64,000 bases of DNA from assembly GCA_963836265.1 (NCBI GenBank), contig CAWIIO010000002.1:124001-188000 (forward strand), written 5' to 3'. The translations under genes were made by a program, and so were the position numbers. The first letter of the stretch is position 1, and each line of letters opens with the position of its first letter. This document shows positions 8,248-17,539 of the stretch, piece by piece. This DNA comes from CAIWHR01 sp963836265 (GTDB lineage: Bacteria; Pseudomonadota; Gammaproteobacteria; Burkholderiales; Casimicrobiaceae). Below the pieces are notes generated by a model. That model was not told the DNA's origin. It ran no database searches and saw only the letters and a list, made by a program, of their open reading frames with translations.

Positions 8248-8992
8248 AGTTCTCCTTCCTATGAGTAGATGCTCAACACACGGCGCTGAACACTCTGAAG
8301 CAGATCGTCCTGTCCCGGGTATTCCTGCTCCATCGGCGGCAACTATAGCGCAATTCCAGGGGAAGGGAATCCCTTGCAAGGGGTTTTTTCCAGGAGGAGC
8401 GCACCGGTGTTGCATCGGGGGCGAGGCGCGATGAATGCATCGTGCGTGCCGGACGGCCGTCCGCCGGCGACCGGATGCCGCACCGATGCGGTGCCCGATC
8501 GTCGACGGATGTCCGGATCGCGACCGCTGGCAGCGTCGACGAAGAATGCACGGACCCGCGGCACGACGACGAACGACTGCGGGGACGCGCCGCGACCGGG
8601 CAACCGGCACCGGATCCAATGCTTCACGCCAAGCCCGACAACGGTCGGCGGCGGCGAATCGCGAGGAGCGGCTACGCTGCGCCGACGAGCGCCTGGAGCT
8701 GCACCTGGCGGCCAGGGCCCGGCGTCAAGTGAGCCAACAAGCGCGAGCGGCACCGACTTCTCCCGACGGGGACTTCGAAAACACGCGCGGCGCGCGTGGG
8801 CAGCACGCTTCGCGCGGCGAGCGCGGGACCCCGCGAGATCGCCGGCGACGGCCACGGCTGGTTTGGAGCGGCCGACATCGCCGCGAATGTCGCTGCGCAC
8901 AACGGCGAGCGCCGGTTCCGCGGCCGCGCTGATTGGCAGCGCCACCCGGGATTGCGACAATGACCATTTCTCACCGCGTGTTCGGAGCCGCC
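8248..8992. other. 745-bp gap with no convincing gene
   Basis: This stretch separates the divergent SWIB gene and the periplasmic binding protein gene. Several open frames cross it, but all translate to Arg/Pro/Gly-rich, low-complexity sequence with no family resemblance. They look like GC-driven frames. No RNA gene, repeat array or mobile element end was recognised. Confidence 0.5.
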
Positions 8993-9745
8993 ATGACACC
9001 GCCCTGCCGCCTTGGTGTCGCCGTGATTCTCTTTTCGCTTTGTCTCCGTGCTGCGCTGGCGGCGGGTCTCACGTTCCTGACCGAGGAGAACCCGCCATTC
9101 AATTACACCGAGGGCGGCAAGCTCACCGGCGCGGGGACCGAAATCGTCCGCCAGATCGCGAGCCGCGCCGGCATCCCGATCAAGACCGAGGTGCTGGCGT
9201 GGGACACCGCGTTCGTTCGCGCGCAAGCCGAGAAGAACGCGTGCCTGTTCTCGACTGCCCGCCTCGAAAATCGGGAACGCCTCTTCCTCTGGGTCGGCCC
9301 GATCGCGACCAATCTGTGGGGGCTGTTCGGGAAAAAAGATTTCGGGCTGCCGATCAAGACGCTGAAGGACCTGACCCCCTACAAGATCGGGGTGGTCACA
9401 CACGACGCGAAGGGGGATTTCCTGCGCGAGAACGCCGTCACGAATCTCAAGTTCGTCCGGGACGACCGCGAGAATCCGCCGCGGCTCATGTTGCCGCCGG
9501 ACAACCCGGACCACATCGACCTCTGGATCACGGGACTCTACTCGGCCCGTGAAATCGCGAAGGCGGCCAGGGTGACCGGCATCAAGCTCGTGTTCATCGC
9601 TGCCGAGCAGCCGCTCTATCTCGCCTGCAATCCGCAAACCGATCGCGCGACCGTCAAGGCGCTCTCCGACGCCCTCGAGACACTCAAGGGCGACGGCACG
9701 CTGGCACGGATCAACGCCGCTTACGAAAAGAAGTTCGGGCAATAG
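8993..9745 (+). CDS. Periplasmic substrate-binding protein (PBP type 2, amino-acid-like)
   Basis: This 250-residue protein has a signal peptide (about residues 1-23, ending ALAAG). It then has the amino-acid-type binding fold opening LTFLTEENPPFNYTEGGKLTGAGTEIV. YKIGVVTHDAKGDF and the C-terminal ALSDALETLKGDGTLARINAAYEKKFG are typical of the family. No ABC permease or ATPase is adjacent, so it may serve a distant transporter or a sensor. ATG 8993 is preferred over upstream ATGs because of GGAGCCGCC just before it and the clean signal peptide. The next gene starts 3 bases after its stop. Confidence 0.85.
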   Translation: MTPPCRLGVAVILFSLCLRAALAAGLTFLTEENPPFNYTEGGKLTGAGTEIVRQIASRAGIPIKTEVLAWDTAFVRAQAEKNACLFSTARLENRERLFLWVGPIATNLWGLFGKKDFGLPIKTLKDLTPYKIGVVTHDAKGDFLRENAVTNLKFVRDDRENPPRLMLPPDNPDHIDLWITGLYSAREIAKAARVTGIKLVFIAAEQPLYLACNPQTDRATVKALSDALETLKGDGTLARINAAYEKKFGQ

Positions 9746-9747
9746 CT

Positions 9748-10725
9748 ATGGCCCGCCTTGGCCGGATGCGACTGCCGCGATCAATGGAGGTGGTTCTCGC
9801 GAGTGCGCTTCTCGCGGGGCTCGCCTGCGAGCTCGCGCACTCGGCCGACCTGTCTCCAGGCGCCTCGGCTGTGCGCGCGCGCGCCCCGTTCAGCCGCGGC
9901 CTGCTTTTCCGCCTGGACAAACCGGCCGTTGCGCCCTCCTGGGTCTTCGGCACCGTCCACTCCGGTGATCCTCGCGCGGCGGCGCTCGCGAAGCCGGTGC
10001 GCGACGCGTTCGCCGCGGCACGGACGCTCGCGGTCGAAATCCGCCTGGGCGAAGGCGATGTCGAGGCGTTCTTCGCCGCCGCGCAGTTCGACGACGGCCG
10101 GCGGCTCGGCGATTTCTTCGCTCCGGCGACGATCGCGGAAATCCGGATCGCGCTCGGCATGGCCGTGCGGGACGAGGCCACGCTGCTGCGCCTCAAGCCC
10201 TGGGCGATCCTGCTCAAGCTCGCCGAGCGGCCGGCCGCAGCCGGCGATCGCGGCCGGACGCTCGACGCGGTCCTCATGGACGAGGCGATCATGCGCAAGA
10301 TGACCGTCGTCGGACTTGAGCTGCCCGACGAACAGATTGCCGCGTTCGACGCGATTTCGATGCCGACGCAGGTCGCGCTCGTCAAGTTGGTGCTGGCGGA
10401 TCGCGAAGCGCTCACGCGCGACCACGATGCGGTCGTGGCGGCGTGGCTCGACCGGGACCTCGCGCGGCTCGCTGCGTTGAGCGCGGAGCCCGCGCGGCTC
10501 CACCCGGAGCTCGCGCCGCACCTCGCGGAGCTTACGCGGCACCTCGTCGACGACCGTTCGGTCGTGATGGCGCATCGGCTCTTCCTGCCGCTGCGCGCCG
10601 GGCGGGTATTCGTGGCCGTCGGGGCGCTGCACCTGTATGGCGAGCGCAGTCTCCTCGCGCTGCTGCGGGCGCAGGGTTATCGGGTGCGGCGCGTCTATCG
10701 CGGCGCACGCAGGAGCGCGCGGTAG
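9748..10725 (+). CDS. TraB/GumN family protein
   Basis: This 325-residue protein has an N-terminal hydrophobic signal (VVLASALLAGLACELAHS), probably for export. It carries the two hallmarks of the TraB/GumN (Tiki-like) family: SWVFGTVHSGD with its GTxH motif near the start, and VAVGALHLYGERSLLALLRAQGY with GxxH near the end. The family shares a fold with Tiki metalloproteases, and the bacterial members are poorly characterised. It is probably co-transcribed with the binding protein just upstream. Substrate unknown. Confidence 0.86.
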   Translation: MARLGRMRLPRSMEVVLASALLAGLACELAHSADLSPGASAVRARAPFSRGLLFRLDKPAVAPSWVFGTVHSGDPRAAALAKPVRDAFAAARTLAVEIRLGEGDVEAFFAAAQFDDGRRLGDFFAPATIAEIRIALGMAVRDEATLLRLKPWAILLKLAERPAAAGDRGRTLDAVLMDEAIMRKMTVVGLELPDEQIAAFDAISMPTQVALVKLVLADREALTRDHDAVVAAWLDRDLARLAALSAEPARLHPELAPHLAELTRHLVDDRSVVMAHRLFLPLRAGRVFVAVGALHLYGERSLLALLRAQGYRVRRVYRGARRSAR

Positions 10726-10768
10726 AATGACGCCGTCCTCCGCTTAACCACGCCGTGGCGGCCGTACC

Positions 10769-11419
10769 GTGAAGATCGCCGACCTGCGTACCGATTACAT
10801 GCGCGAAACGCTCGATGAGCGCGACGTCGCGCCCGATCCGCTCCGTCAGTTCGAGCACTGGTTCGACGAAGCGGTGAAAGCACAGGTGCCGGAGCCCAAT
10901 GCCATGGCCCTTGCCACGGCCGACGCCGACGGCCGGCCGTCGGCACGGGTGGTGCTGCTCAAGGGCTACGACGAGCGCGGTTTCGTCTTCTTCACCAATT
11001 ACGCGAGCCGCAAAGGTCGCGATCTGGCTGCACGCCCGCGCGCCGCGATGCTTTTCTTCTGGCCCGAGCTCGAGCGGCAGGTTCGCATCGAGGGCGCGGT
11101 CGCCAGGATCGACGAGGTGGAATCGACGGCCTATTTCGCAAGCCGGCCGCGCCCGGCGCGCTTGGGCGCGTGGGCGTCACCGCAAAGCGAGCCGATCGCC
11201 GGGCGCGGCGTGCTCGAGACACGCTTCGCGGCCGTCGAGGCGCAGTATCGGGGCGTCGGCGACGCCATTCCCCGGCCTCCGCATTGGGGCGGCTACCGGC
11301 TCGCCCCCGACGAGCTCGAATTCTGGCAAGGCCGGCCGTCACGGCTGCACGATCGCATCCGGTACCAGCGCAGCGCCACCCATCCCGCGCTCTGGACCAT
11401 CGACCGGCTAGCGCCGTGA
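10769..11419 (+). CDS. pdxH: Pyridoxamine 5'-phosphate oxidase
   Basis: This 216-residue FMN enzyme oxidises pyridoxamine or pyridoxine 5'-phosphate to pyridoxal 5'-phosphate, the last step of vitamin B6 synthesis and salvage. Visible family signatures are NAMALATADADGRPSARVVLLK and GFVFFTNYASRKGRDL in the FMN-binding half, QVRIEGAV, and the C-terminal PPHWGGYRLAPDELEFWQG. Length is typical. It starts at GTG 10769, fitting the conserved N-terminal DLRTDYMRETLDE. Confidence 0.96.
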   Translation: MKIADLRTDYMRETLDERDVAPDPLRQFEHWFDEAVKAQVPEPNAMALATADADGRPSARVVLLKGYDERGFVFFTNYASRKGRDLAARPRAAMLFFWPELERQVRIEGAVARIDEVESTAYFASRPRPARLGAWASPQSEPIAGRGVLETRFAAVEAQYRGVGDAIPRPPHWGGYRLAPDELEFWQGRPSRLHDRIRYQRSATHPALWTIDRLAP

Positions 11420-11470
11420 GCTAGGGGCGCCGCCAAGCGCGGCGCGAGGACCGTCGCCTGCGCGGTGGCT

Positions 11471-12046
11471 TCAGCCTCGCTCGACCCCGCCGCGCTTCAG
11501 GCGCTCGCGGAACTGCTTGCGGAACTTGGCGACCTTCGGCTCGACCACCGCCGCGCAATACGGCTGCCCGGAATTGCGTTCGAAGTACTGCTGGTGATAG
11601 TTCTCGGCGACGTGGAACGGCGCCGCATCGGCGAGCTCCGTCACGATCGGATTGCACCACAGTTTGGCTGCGCCGAGCTCGGCGATCACGGCTTCGGCGG
11701 TCGCACGCTGCGCGGGGTTCTGGCAGAAGATCACCGACCGGTACTGGGTGCCCACGTCATTGCCCTGCCGGTTCGGCGTCGTCGGATCGTGGATCGTGAA
11801 GAAAACGCGAAGCAGGTCGCGGAACGAAAGTACCGCAGGATCGAAGGCGACGCGCACGACCTCCGCATGGCCGGTGCGGCCGCTGCAGACGTCGTCGTAC
11901 GTCGGGTTGGCCGTGGTTCCGCCCGCGTAGCCCGACTCGACCGACTGCACGCCGGCCAGCTCGTCGAACACCGCCTCGAGACACCAGAAGCAACCGCCGC
12001 CGAGGACCGCGAACTCGGTCGTGGGGGAGGGAGTGGAAGCTGTCAT
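11471..12046 (-). CDS. msrA: Peptide methionine sulfoxide reductase A
   Basis: This 191-residue enzyme reduces methionine S-sulfoxide in proteins. The catalytic motif GGGCFWCLEAVF is close to the N-terminus, followed by SGYAGG, YDDVCSGRTGHAEVVRV and the C-terminal FHVAENYHQQYFERN and QPYC. No MsrB domain is fused. ATG 12046 is chosen because GGAG lies 6 bases upstream; an ATG 12 bases further upstream lacks a site. Convergent with pdxH. Confidence 0.95.
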   Translation of the reverse strand: MTASTPSPTTEFAVLGGGCFWCLEAVFDELAGVQSVESGYAGGTTANPTYDDVCSGRTGHAEVVRVAFDPAVLSFRDLLRVFFTIHDPTTPNRQGNDVGTQYRSVIFCQNPAQRATAEAVIAELGAAKLWCNPIVTELADAAPFHVAENYHQQYFERNSGQPYCAAVVEPKVAKFRKQFRERLKRGGVERG

Positions 12047-12322
12047 CGTGGTCTCCATCCAAGTCAGGATCGGGCAAACGCGGACACCCGTGGAGAGCGG
12101 TCGTTTGCAGGCGCGGCTAGCTTACACGGATCGCGTCCCGAGTGACCCGGGAGCGGTCCTCGCGGATGCGATAATGCCGGCCGTCAAACGGGGAGACAAC
12201 GGAATGATGCGAGTCGCCGAACGGAATGCCAGGGTACGCGGACTCGCGACGACCCCGTCCGCCGCTTTCGTCCGCGCGCTCGCGCGCTGCCTTGCGCGGC
12301 GATTCCTCCGAGCGCGCGACAG

Positions 12323-13147
12323 ATGGGGGCCGTGACGTTCGTCCGAGGCGTCGTCGCGAGGCTTACCGGAGTCGGGATGGCGCGCACGGCAGCCGCATTG
12401 TCGTTTACGACAGTGCTCGGGCTGGTCCCGCTGTTCACGGTTGCCTTCGTCTACGTCGCGCGTTACCCGCTCTTCCAGCAATGGCTGGACGCGCTGGAGC
12501 GCTTCCTCGTCCGCCACCTGCTTCCCGCCAGCAGCTCCGCGGTGCGGAGCTACATCACCGAATTCACGGCCAAGGCGGGCACGTTGCAGGGTGTCGGAAT
12601 CGCATCGGTCATCGTCACGGCCGTCCTCCTGGTCGCCACGATCGAGCGAGAAATCAACGCGATCTGGGGCGCACGGGAACCGCGATCGATCATCCGTCGT
12701 GTTTTCGTTTACGCGGTCGGCGTCACTGCGGGGCCCCTGCTGATCGGCGCCGCCGTCTACTCGGCGACGTGGCTGCTCGAGGCGTCGGTGGCGCAGGTGC
12801 CGTTCGCAACGCGCGCGGCGGCCTTCCTCGCGGTGCTGTTGGCCGTCGCCATCACGACGCTCGCCTTCACGCTGCTCTATGTGTTGCTGCCGGCGCGTCG
12901 CGTGCCGCTCGGGGCGGCGTTGTATGGCGGCCTTTTCGCAGCGCTCGGATTCGAAATCGCCAAGTACGGCTTCGGGTTCTACATCAAGGCAGTGCCCACG
13001 TACCAGACGGTCTATGGCGCGCTTGCGGCATTGCCGCTGTTTCTGGCGTGGGTCTACGTGTCATGGGTCGTCGTCCTCGTCGGCGCGGCGATTGCCGCAA
13101 CGCTGGCCGAAGGCGGCCCGCGCGGACGAGAACGAAGGCGTCACTGA
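12323..13147 (+). CDS. YihY/BrkB-family inner-membrane protein
   Basis: This 274-residue polytopic membrane protein has about six hydrophobic segments. It shows the family opening ARTAAALSFTTVLGLVPLFTV and the later EREINAIWG, TLLYVLLPARRVPL and YQTVYGALAALPLFLAWVYV. It was once called RNase BN, but that assignment has been withdrawn for the family, and no clear function is established. The Arg-rich tail is cytoplasmic by inference. It is followed closely by the exbB-type gene. Confidence 0.88.
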   Translation: MGAVTFVRGVVARLTGVGMARTAAALSFTTVLGLVPLFTVAFVYVARYPLFQQWLDALERFLVRHLLPASSSAVRSYITEFTAKAGTLQGVGIASVIVTAVLLVATIEREINAIWGAREPRSIIRRVFVYAVGVTAGPLLIGAAVYSATWLLEASVAQVPFATRAAAFLAVLLAVAITTLAFTLLYVLLPARRVPLGAALYGGLFAALGFEIAKYGFGFYIKAVPTYQTVYGALAALPLFLAWVYVSWVVVLVGAAIAATLAEGGPRGRERRRH

Positions 13148-13212
13148 CGTTTGTTGCAGAATATCCGGGGCCACGCTACATTGCGGGCAGCTTTTTAGCG
13201 AGGTAGAGCCAC

Positions 13213-13818
13213 GTGTGGTCCATCATTCAAGCGGCTGGCTGGCCGATCTGGCCGCTGATCCTGGCATCGGTCATTGCGCTGGCGCTGATCTTCGAGCGCC
13301 TGTGGTCGCTGCGGCAAAGCCTTGTCGCGCCGCCCGGCCTCGTCGATCGGGTGCTCGCCGAGTACCGGCAGGGCGGCCTCACCCCGGAGCTCCTGACGAA
13401 GACTGCGCAGCAGGGACCCCTCGGCCGGATCCTTGCCGCCGGCCTTGCGAACGTGAAAAGCCCGCGGCCGGTGATGCGTGAAGCGATCGAGGAAGTCGGG
13501 CGTGTGGTCACCCACGACCTCGAGCGGTTTCTGACCACGCTCGGCACCATCGCCGCGATGTCGCCGCTGCTGGGTCTCTTCGGCACGGTCGTCGGCATGA
13601 TCGAGATCTTCGGCTCCCAAACGGCCGCCGGCTCGAACCCGATTCAGCTCGCGCATGGCATCTCGGTCGCCCTGTACAACACGGCGTTCGGCCTGATCGT
13701 CGCGATCCCGAGCATGATCTTCTACCGCCATTTTCGCGCGACGATCGACAGCCTGCACGTCGAGATGGAGCAGCAGGCGATCAAGCTCGTCGACTTCGCG
13801 CACGGCGAGCGCCGGTGA
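13213..13818 (+). CDS. exbB: ExbB/TolQ/MotA-family proton channel subunit
   Basis: This 201-residue inner-membrane protein is the ExbB/TolQ-type subunit that, with the ExbD-type gene 110 bases downstream, forms a proton-driven motor energising outer-membrane functions. An N-terminal hydrophobic segment (WPIWPLILASVIALALIFE) is followed by a cytoplasmic part. Two further segments come from LGTIAAMSPLLGLFGTVVGMI and SVALYNTAFGLIVAIPSMIFY, which are the signatures of the family. Start GTG 13213. ExbB versus TolQ is undecided by sequence alone; the absence of tolA/tolB and the link to lpxK suggest ExbB. Confidence 0.9.
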   Translation: MWSIIQAAGWPIWPLILASVIALALIFERLWSLRQSLVAPPGLVDRVLAEYRQGGLTPELLTKTAQQGPLGRILAAGLANVKSPRPVMREAIEEVGRVVTHDLERFLTTLGTIAAMSPLLGLFGTVVGMIEIFGSQTAAGSNPIQLAHGISVALYNTAFGLIVAIPSMIFYRHFRATIDSLHVEMEQQAIKLVDFAHGERR

Positions 13819-13927
13819 ACGGGACAGGGAGCCTCCCGGGCTTTCCATGCGCTGCGCCTCGTTTCGCGCATCCCATCCCGAAAGTGACCCGTAGCGACCG
13901 CGCGCGACTCGTTCGGAGGTTCCCTAG

Positions 13928-14347
13928 ATGAATTTGCGCAGCACCCGGGGGCGCGACGACCCGGAGATCAACTTCATCCCGCTGATCGACGTCCTGCTCG
14001 TCATCCTGATCTTCCTGATGGTGACGACGACCTACCAGCGCGTCGCGGAGCTGCAGATCACGCTGCCGGAGGCCGACGCCGAAGCGCTGAAGCAGCGGCC
14101 GAAGGAGATCAACGTCGGCGTCGATGCCCAGGGCCGCTACGTCATCGACAAGACGGTGTTCACGTTCAGCAATGTCAGCGCCCTCGCCGATCTGTTGAAG
14201 CGCGCTGCCGGCGACGCGAAGGAGCCGGTCGTCGTCATCAACGCCGACGCCAACGCCACGCATCAGTCGGTGATCCACGTGATGGAGGCGGCGCGCCTCG
14301 CCGGGTACATCCACATCACGTTCGCGACCCAGTCGCCGGCGAAATGA
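13928..14347 (+). CDS. exbD: ExbD/TolR-family energy transducer subunit
   Basis: This 139-residue protein has a short cytoplasmic N-terminus, one membrane helix (INFIPLIDVLLVILIFLMV) and a periplasmic domain. The helix has the conserved Asp in PLIDVLLVILIFLMV that carries protons. GGAGG lies 9 bases before the ATG. It partners the ExbB-type protein upstream. In many Burkholderiales this pair precedes lpxK as here, so it may serve lipid A or envelope transport rather than siderophore uptake. Confidence 0.92.
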   Translation: MNLRSTRGRDDPEINFIPLIDVLLVILIFLMVTTTYQRVAELQITLPEADAEALKQRPKEINVGVDAQGRYVIDKTVFTFSNVSALADLLKRAAGDAKEPVVVINADANATHQSVIHVMEAARLAGYIHITFATQSPAK

Positions 14348-14617
14348 TGCCTTGGTCCGAGAGCGCAAGGCGAACGCCGCCGCGCGATGGGAGACGAACG
14401 CGCCATCTTCACGCCGACCGGGATCCGGCGACGCTTGGTGGAAGGATGCCGGGCCGCGGCCCCCGCGGGTGTCTCCATACCGTCGCGAAACGCAGCATCG
14501 GCCGGGCCCCTCGCGCGGCGACGCGCCCCGCGGATGTTGCCCTCCTGCGCCGCGCCCGCGGCGCTACCCGCGAGGAAGACGATTGAGGGCGGCCCGGAGC
14601 GGTGGGCGCGCCGCCGA

Positions 14618-15640
14618 ATGACATTTTCATCCCGGCTCGTCGCCGCGTGGTACGCCCCGCGCCTGCGCGCGCTCACGTTGTTTCTCGTCCCGTTGTCGCT
14701 GTCGTTCGCGCTCGTCACCGGTCTGCGCCGCGTGGCTTATCGCGCGGGTCTGTTGCAGGCGCAGCGGCTTCCGGTGAAGGTCGTCGTCGTCGGCAACATC
14801 ACCGTGGGCGGCAGCGGCAAGACGCCGCTCACCGCGGCGCTTGCGCGGTCGCTGGCGGAGCGCGGGTGGCGGCCGGGCATCGTGAGCCGGGGGCACGGCC
14901 GCGAGATCGAAGACGATGCGCCACTCCTGGTGGCGCCCGACACGAGCGCCGCGCGAGCGGGCGACGAGCCGTTCCTGCTCGCGCGCGCGGGGTTTCCCGT
15001 CGCCGTCGCCCGCAATCGCGTCGCGGCGGCGCGTGCGCTCCTCGCCGCGCATCCCGAGTGCAACGTGATCGTCGCCGACGACGGGCTCCAGCACTACCGC
15101 CTTCACCGCGACGTCGAGATCGCGGTTGTCGACGCGGCGCGCGGACTTGGCAATGGCTGGCGCTTGCCGGCGGGACCGCTGCGCGAGGCGCGCTCGCGGC
15201 TGGACGAAGTCGATGCGGTCGTCGCCCTCGTCACGACGGGCGCGCCGGCACCGTGGGTCGTTCCCAATGCCCAGGTGATGACGCTCGCCGGGACCGCCTT
15301 CCATCGCGTGGACGGCGCTGCCCTGACCCAGCCGGCGTCCGCGTTCACCGGCGCCGGCGTCCACGCGCTCGCCGGGATCGGCAATCCGGACCGGTTCTTC
15401 GCTCATCTCGCTTCGCTGGGGATCCGCGCGACCGCCCATCCCTTTCCCGATCACCATCGCTTCAGCGCGGCCGACCTCGCCTTGCCCGATGCACGCGTGA
15501 TCCTGATGACCGAGAAGGATGCGGTAAAATGCTCGACGTTGGCCGACGCGCGCTGCTGGTATCTCCCGGTGCGTGCGCACGTCGACCCGGCGCTCGTCGA
15601 CCGCGTCCTGGAGGCTCTCCGTGGATCCGAAGCTGCTTGA
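14618..15640 (+). CDS. lpxK: Tetraacyldisaccharide 4'-kinase
   Basis: This 340-residue inner-membrane kinase phosphorylates the 4' position of the lipid A precursor disaccharide-1-phosphate. After an N-terminal hydrophobic segment (LTLFLVPLSLSFALVTGL) comes VVVVGNITVGGSGKTPL, with the P-loop GGSGKT at 64-69. Then come GIVSRGHGR, VIVADDGLQHYRLHRDVEI, GNGWRLPAGPLRE and HPFPDHHRFSAADL, all typical of LpxK. ATG 14618 is chosen because the longer upstream frame is Arg/Pro/Ala-rich and unlike the family. It overlaps trm112 by 20 bases. Confidence 0.95.
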   Translation: MTFSSRLVAAWYAPRLRALTLFLVPLSLSFALVTGLRRVAYRAGLLQAQRLPVKVVVVGNITVGGSGKTPLTAALARSLAERGWRPGIVSRGHGREIEDDAPLLVAPDTSAARAGDEPFLLARAGFPVAVARNRVAAARALLAAHPECNVIVADDGLQHYRLHRDVEIAVVDAARGLGNGWRLPAGPLREARSRLDEVDAVVALVTTGAPAPWVVPNAQVMTLAGTAFHRVDGAALTQPASAFTGAGVHALAGIGNPDRFFAHLASLGIRATAHPFPDHHRFSAADLALPDARVILMTEKDAVKCSTLADARCWYLPVRAHVDPALVDRVLEALRGSEAA

Positions 15641-15806
15641 CATCCTGGTCTGCCCGGTCACCAAAGGGCCGCTCGTCTACGATCGGCAGAAGCAGGAGCT
15701 GATCTCGAAGTCTGCGCGGCTCGCCTACCCGATCCGCGACGGCATTCCCGTGATGCTCGAAGACGAGGCGCGCCGGCTCGAGCCGGCGGAGTACGAGGAT
15801 CGCTGA
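15621..15806 (+). CDS. Trm112/YcaR-family small protein
   Basis: This 61-residue protein starts at a GTG inside the end of lpxK. It matches the Trm112/YcaR family: DPKLLDILVCPVTKGPLVYDR at the N-terminus and ARLAYPIRDGIPVML near the end. The family often has a zinc ribbon; only one Cys is seen here, as in many bacterial members. In eukaryotes and archaea Trm112 activates methyltransferases; the bacterial role is unclear. Its place between lpxK and kdsB is a conserved proteobacterial arrangement. Confidence 0.92.
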   Translation: MDPKLLDILVCPVTKGPLVYDRQKQELISKSARLAYPIRDGIPVMLEDEARRLEPAEYEDR

Positions 15807-15900
15807 GCTTCGAGTCCCGCAGCGGGGATCGAGCGTGAGATCGGCGCCGGCGTGGGCCGCCGCCGCTTCACGCTGACCGGCAGACGCTCGACCGGCCGCG

Positions 15901-16668
15901 ATGTCCTTCACCGCGCTCATTCCCGCCCGCTACGCGTCAACGCGCTTTCCGGGCAAGCCGCTCGCCGACATTGCCGGCAAGCCTATGGTGGTGCGGGTGG
16001 CCGAGCGCGCGCAGCGAGCCGGTGCCGCGCGCGTCGTCGTGGCGACCGACGACGAACGGATCCGGGTCGCCGTCGAAGCGCACGGCATCGTCGCGTGTCT
16101 CACGCGCACGGACCACCCGACCGGCACCGACCGGCTCGCCGAGGCTGCGCGGCTGATCGGCCTTGCGGACGATGAGGTCGTGGTGAACGTGCAAGGAGAC
16201 GAGCCGTTGCTCGAACCGGCGCTGATCCGTTCGGTCGCCGCCGTCCTGGTCTCGCATCCGGATGCGGGAATCGCCACGGCCTGCCATCCGATCGTCGATC
16301 CCCGCGAAGCGTTCAATTCGAACGTCGTCAAGGTGGTGCTCGACGCCGGGGGCTACGCGCTCTACTTCAGCCGCGCGACGATTCCTTGGGCGCGCGATGC
16401 CTTCGCCGCGACGCGCGAGACCGTTCCCGCCGGATTGCCGCTGTATCGTCATTACGGCCTCTATGCGTATCGCGTCTCGTTCCTGCGGGTGTTTCCCGCC
16501 CTCGCGCCCGCGCCGATCGAGCGTTTCGAAGCGCTGGAGCAGTTGCGCGCGCTGTGGCACGGACATCGGATCGTCGTCCAGGTCACCGCGGGGACGCCCG
16601 CGCCGGGCGTCGACACCGCCGAGGATCTCGCGCGCGTTCGGGCGATTTACGCCGGCGGCGAGTCGTGA
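15901..16668 (+). CDS. kdsB: 3-deoxy-manno-octulosonate cytidylyltransferase (CMP-KDO synthetase)
   Basis: This 255-residue cytoplasmic enzyme activates KDO with CTP to CMP-KDO for LPS inner core synthesis. The N-terminal FTALIPARYASTRFPGKPLADI is the nucleotide-binding signature. RTDHPTGTDRLAEAA and VVNVQGDEPLLEP contain the conserved metal- and KDO-contacting residues, and HYGLYAYR and FEALEQLRALWHG follow. Length is typical. With lpxK it forms a lipid A/LPS block. Confidence 0.96.
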   Translation: MSFTALIPARYASTRFPGKPLADIAGKPMVVRVAERAQRAGAARVVVATDDERIRVAVEAHGIVACLTRTDHPTGTDRLAEAARLIGLADDEVVVNVQGDEPLLEPALIRSVAAVLVSHPDAGIATACHPIVDPREAFNSNVVKVVLDAGGYALYFSRATIPWARDAFAATRETVPAGLPLYRHYGLYAYRVSFLRVFPALAPAPIERFEALEQLRALWHGHRIVVQVTAGTPAPGVDTAEDLARVRAIYAGGES

Positions 16669-16848
16669 CGCCCGGCGTCCGCGTGGTTCTTCGCCGCCGG
16701 CGCCAGCCGCGCGCGACTTGCGCGGTGATTCCTTAGCGGACACAATCACACGCTGCGCTCCCGGGGCTCCGCCGGCCACGGCGGCGCCGCTCGGTAATTC
16801 CGGATCAGCACCGCGGCTCACGGCTTCCCTTTTGGCCTTCTTCCTCCC

Positions 16849-17505
16849 ATGCGACTGATCCTGCTCGGGCCGCCCGGTGCCGGCAAAGGCACGCAAGCCA
16901 ACTACATCACCGAAGCCTACGGCATCCCGCAGATCTCGACCGGCGACATGCTGCGCGGCGCGATCAAGGCCGGCACGCGCTTGGGACAGGCCGCGAAGCA
17001 AGTGATGGACGGCGGCAACCTCGTGTCGGACGAGATCATCATCGGTCTTGTTCGCGAGCGGCTAAAGGCTCCGGACTGCGTGAAGGGATACCTCTTCGAC
17101 GGGTTTCCGAGGACGATTCCGCAGGCCGATGCGCTGAAGAACGCCGACGTCGCGATCGAATACGTGCTGGAGATCGACGTTCCGGATGCGGCGATCGTCG
17201 AGCGCATGGCGGGCCGTCGCGTGCATGTCGCATCGGGCCGCACCTATCACGTAAAATTCAATCCGCCCAAGGTCGCCGGCAAGGACGACATCACCGGCGA
17301 AGACCTGATCCAGCGCGACGACGACAAGGAGGAGACCGTCAAGAAGCGCCTCGCGGTCTATCACGCGCAAACCAAGCCGCTTGTCGAATATTACGAACGC
17401 TGGGCGGCGACCGGCGATGCGCGCGCGCCGAAGTACCGGCGCGTGAACGGGGTGGGCAGCGTCGAGGCGATTCGCGACGCTTGCCTTGCGGCGCTCGAGA
17501 CCTGA
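16849..17505 (+). CDS. adk: Adenylate kinase
   Basis: This 218-residue enzyme balances ATP, ADP and AMP. The P-loop GPPGAGKGT is at residues 7-15. It is followed by the AMP-binding ISTGDMLR, GFPRTIPQAD and the LID with GRRVHVASGRTYHVKFNPPK. The LID has no zinc Cys set, as in most Gram-negative forms. YYERWAA and the C-terminal helix complete the fold. Only 34 bases separate it from the PPi-phosphofructokinase gene downstream. Confidence 0.97.
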   Translation: MRLILLGPPGAGKGTQANYITEAYGIPQISTGDMLRGAIKAGTRLGQAAKQVMDGGNLVSDEIIIGLVRERLKAPDCVKGYLFDGFPRTIPQADALKNADVAIEYVLEIDVPDAAIVERMAGRRVHVASGRTYHVKFNPPKVAGKDDITGEDLIQRDDDKEETVKKRLAVYHAQTKPLVEYYERWAATGDARAPKYRRVNGVGSVEAIRDACLAALET

Positions 17506-17539
17506 CCCATCGCGGCGATGTGCTCGCCGCCCGGACATC

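Noticed and set aside
7855..8434. Hydrophobic Gly/Phe/Leu-rich frames opposite the SWIB gene
   Set aside because: They are the reverse reading of the AKKP repeats and not real membrane proteins.
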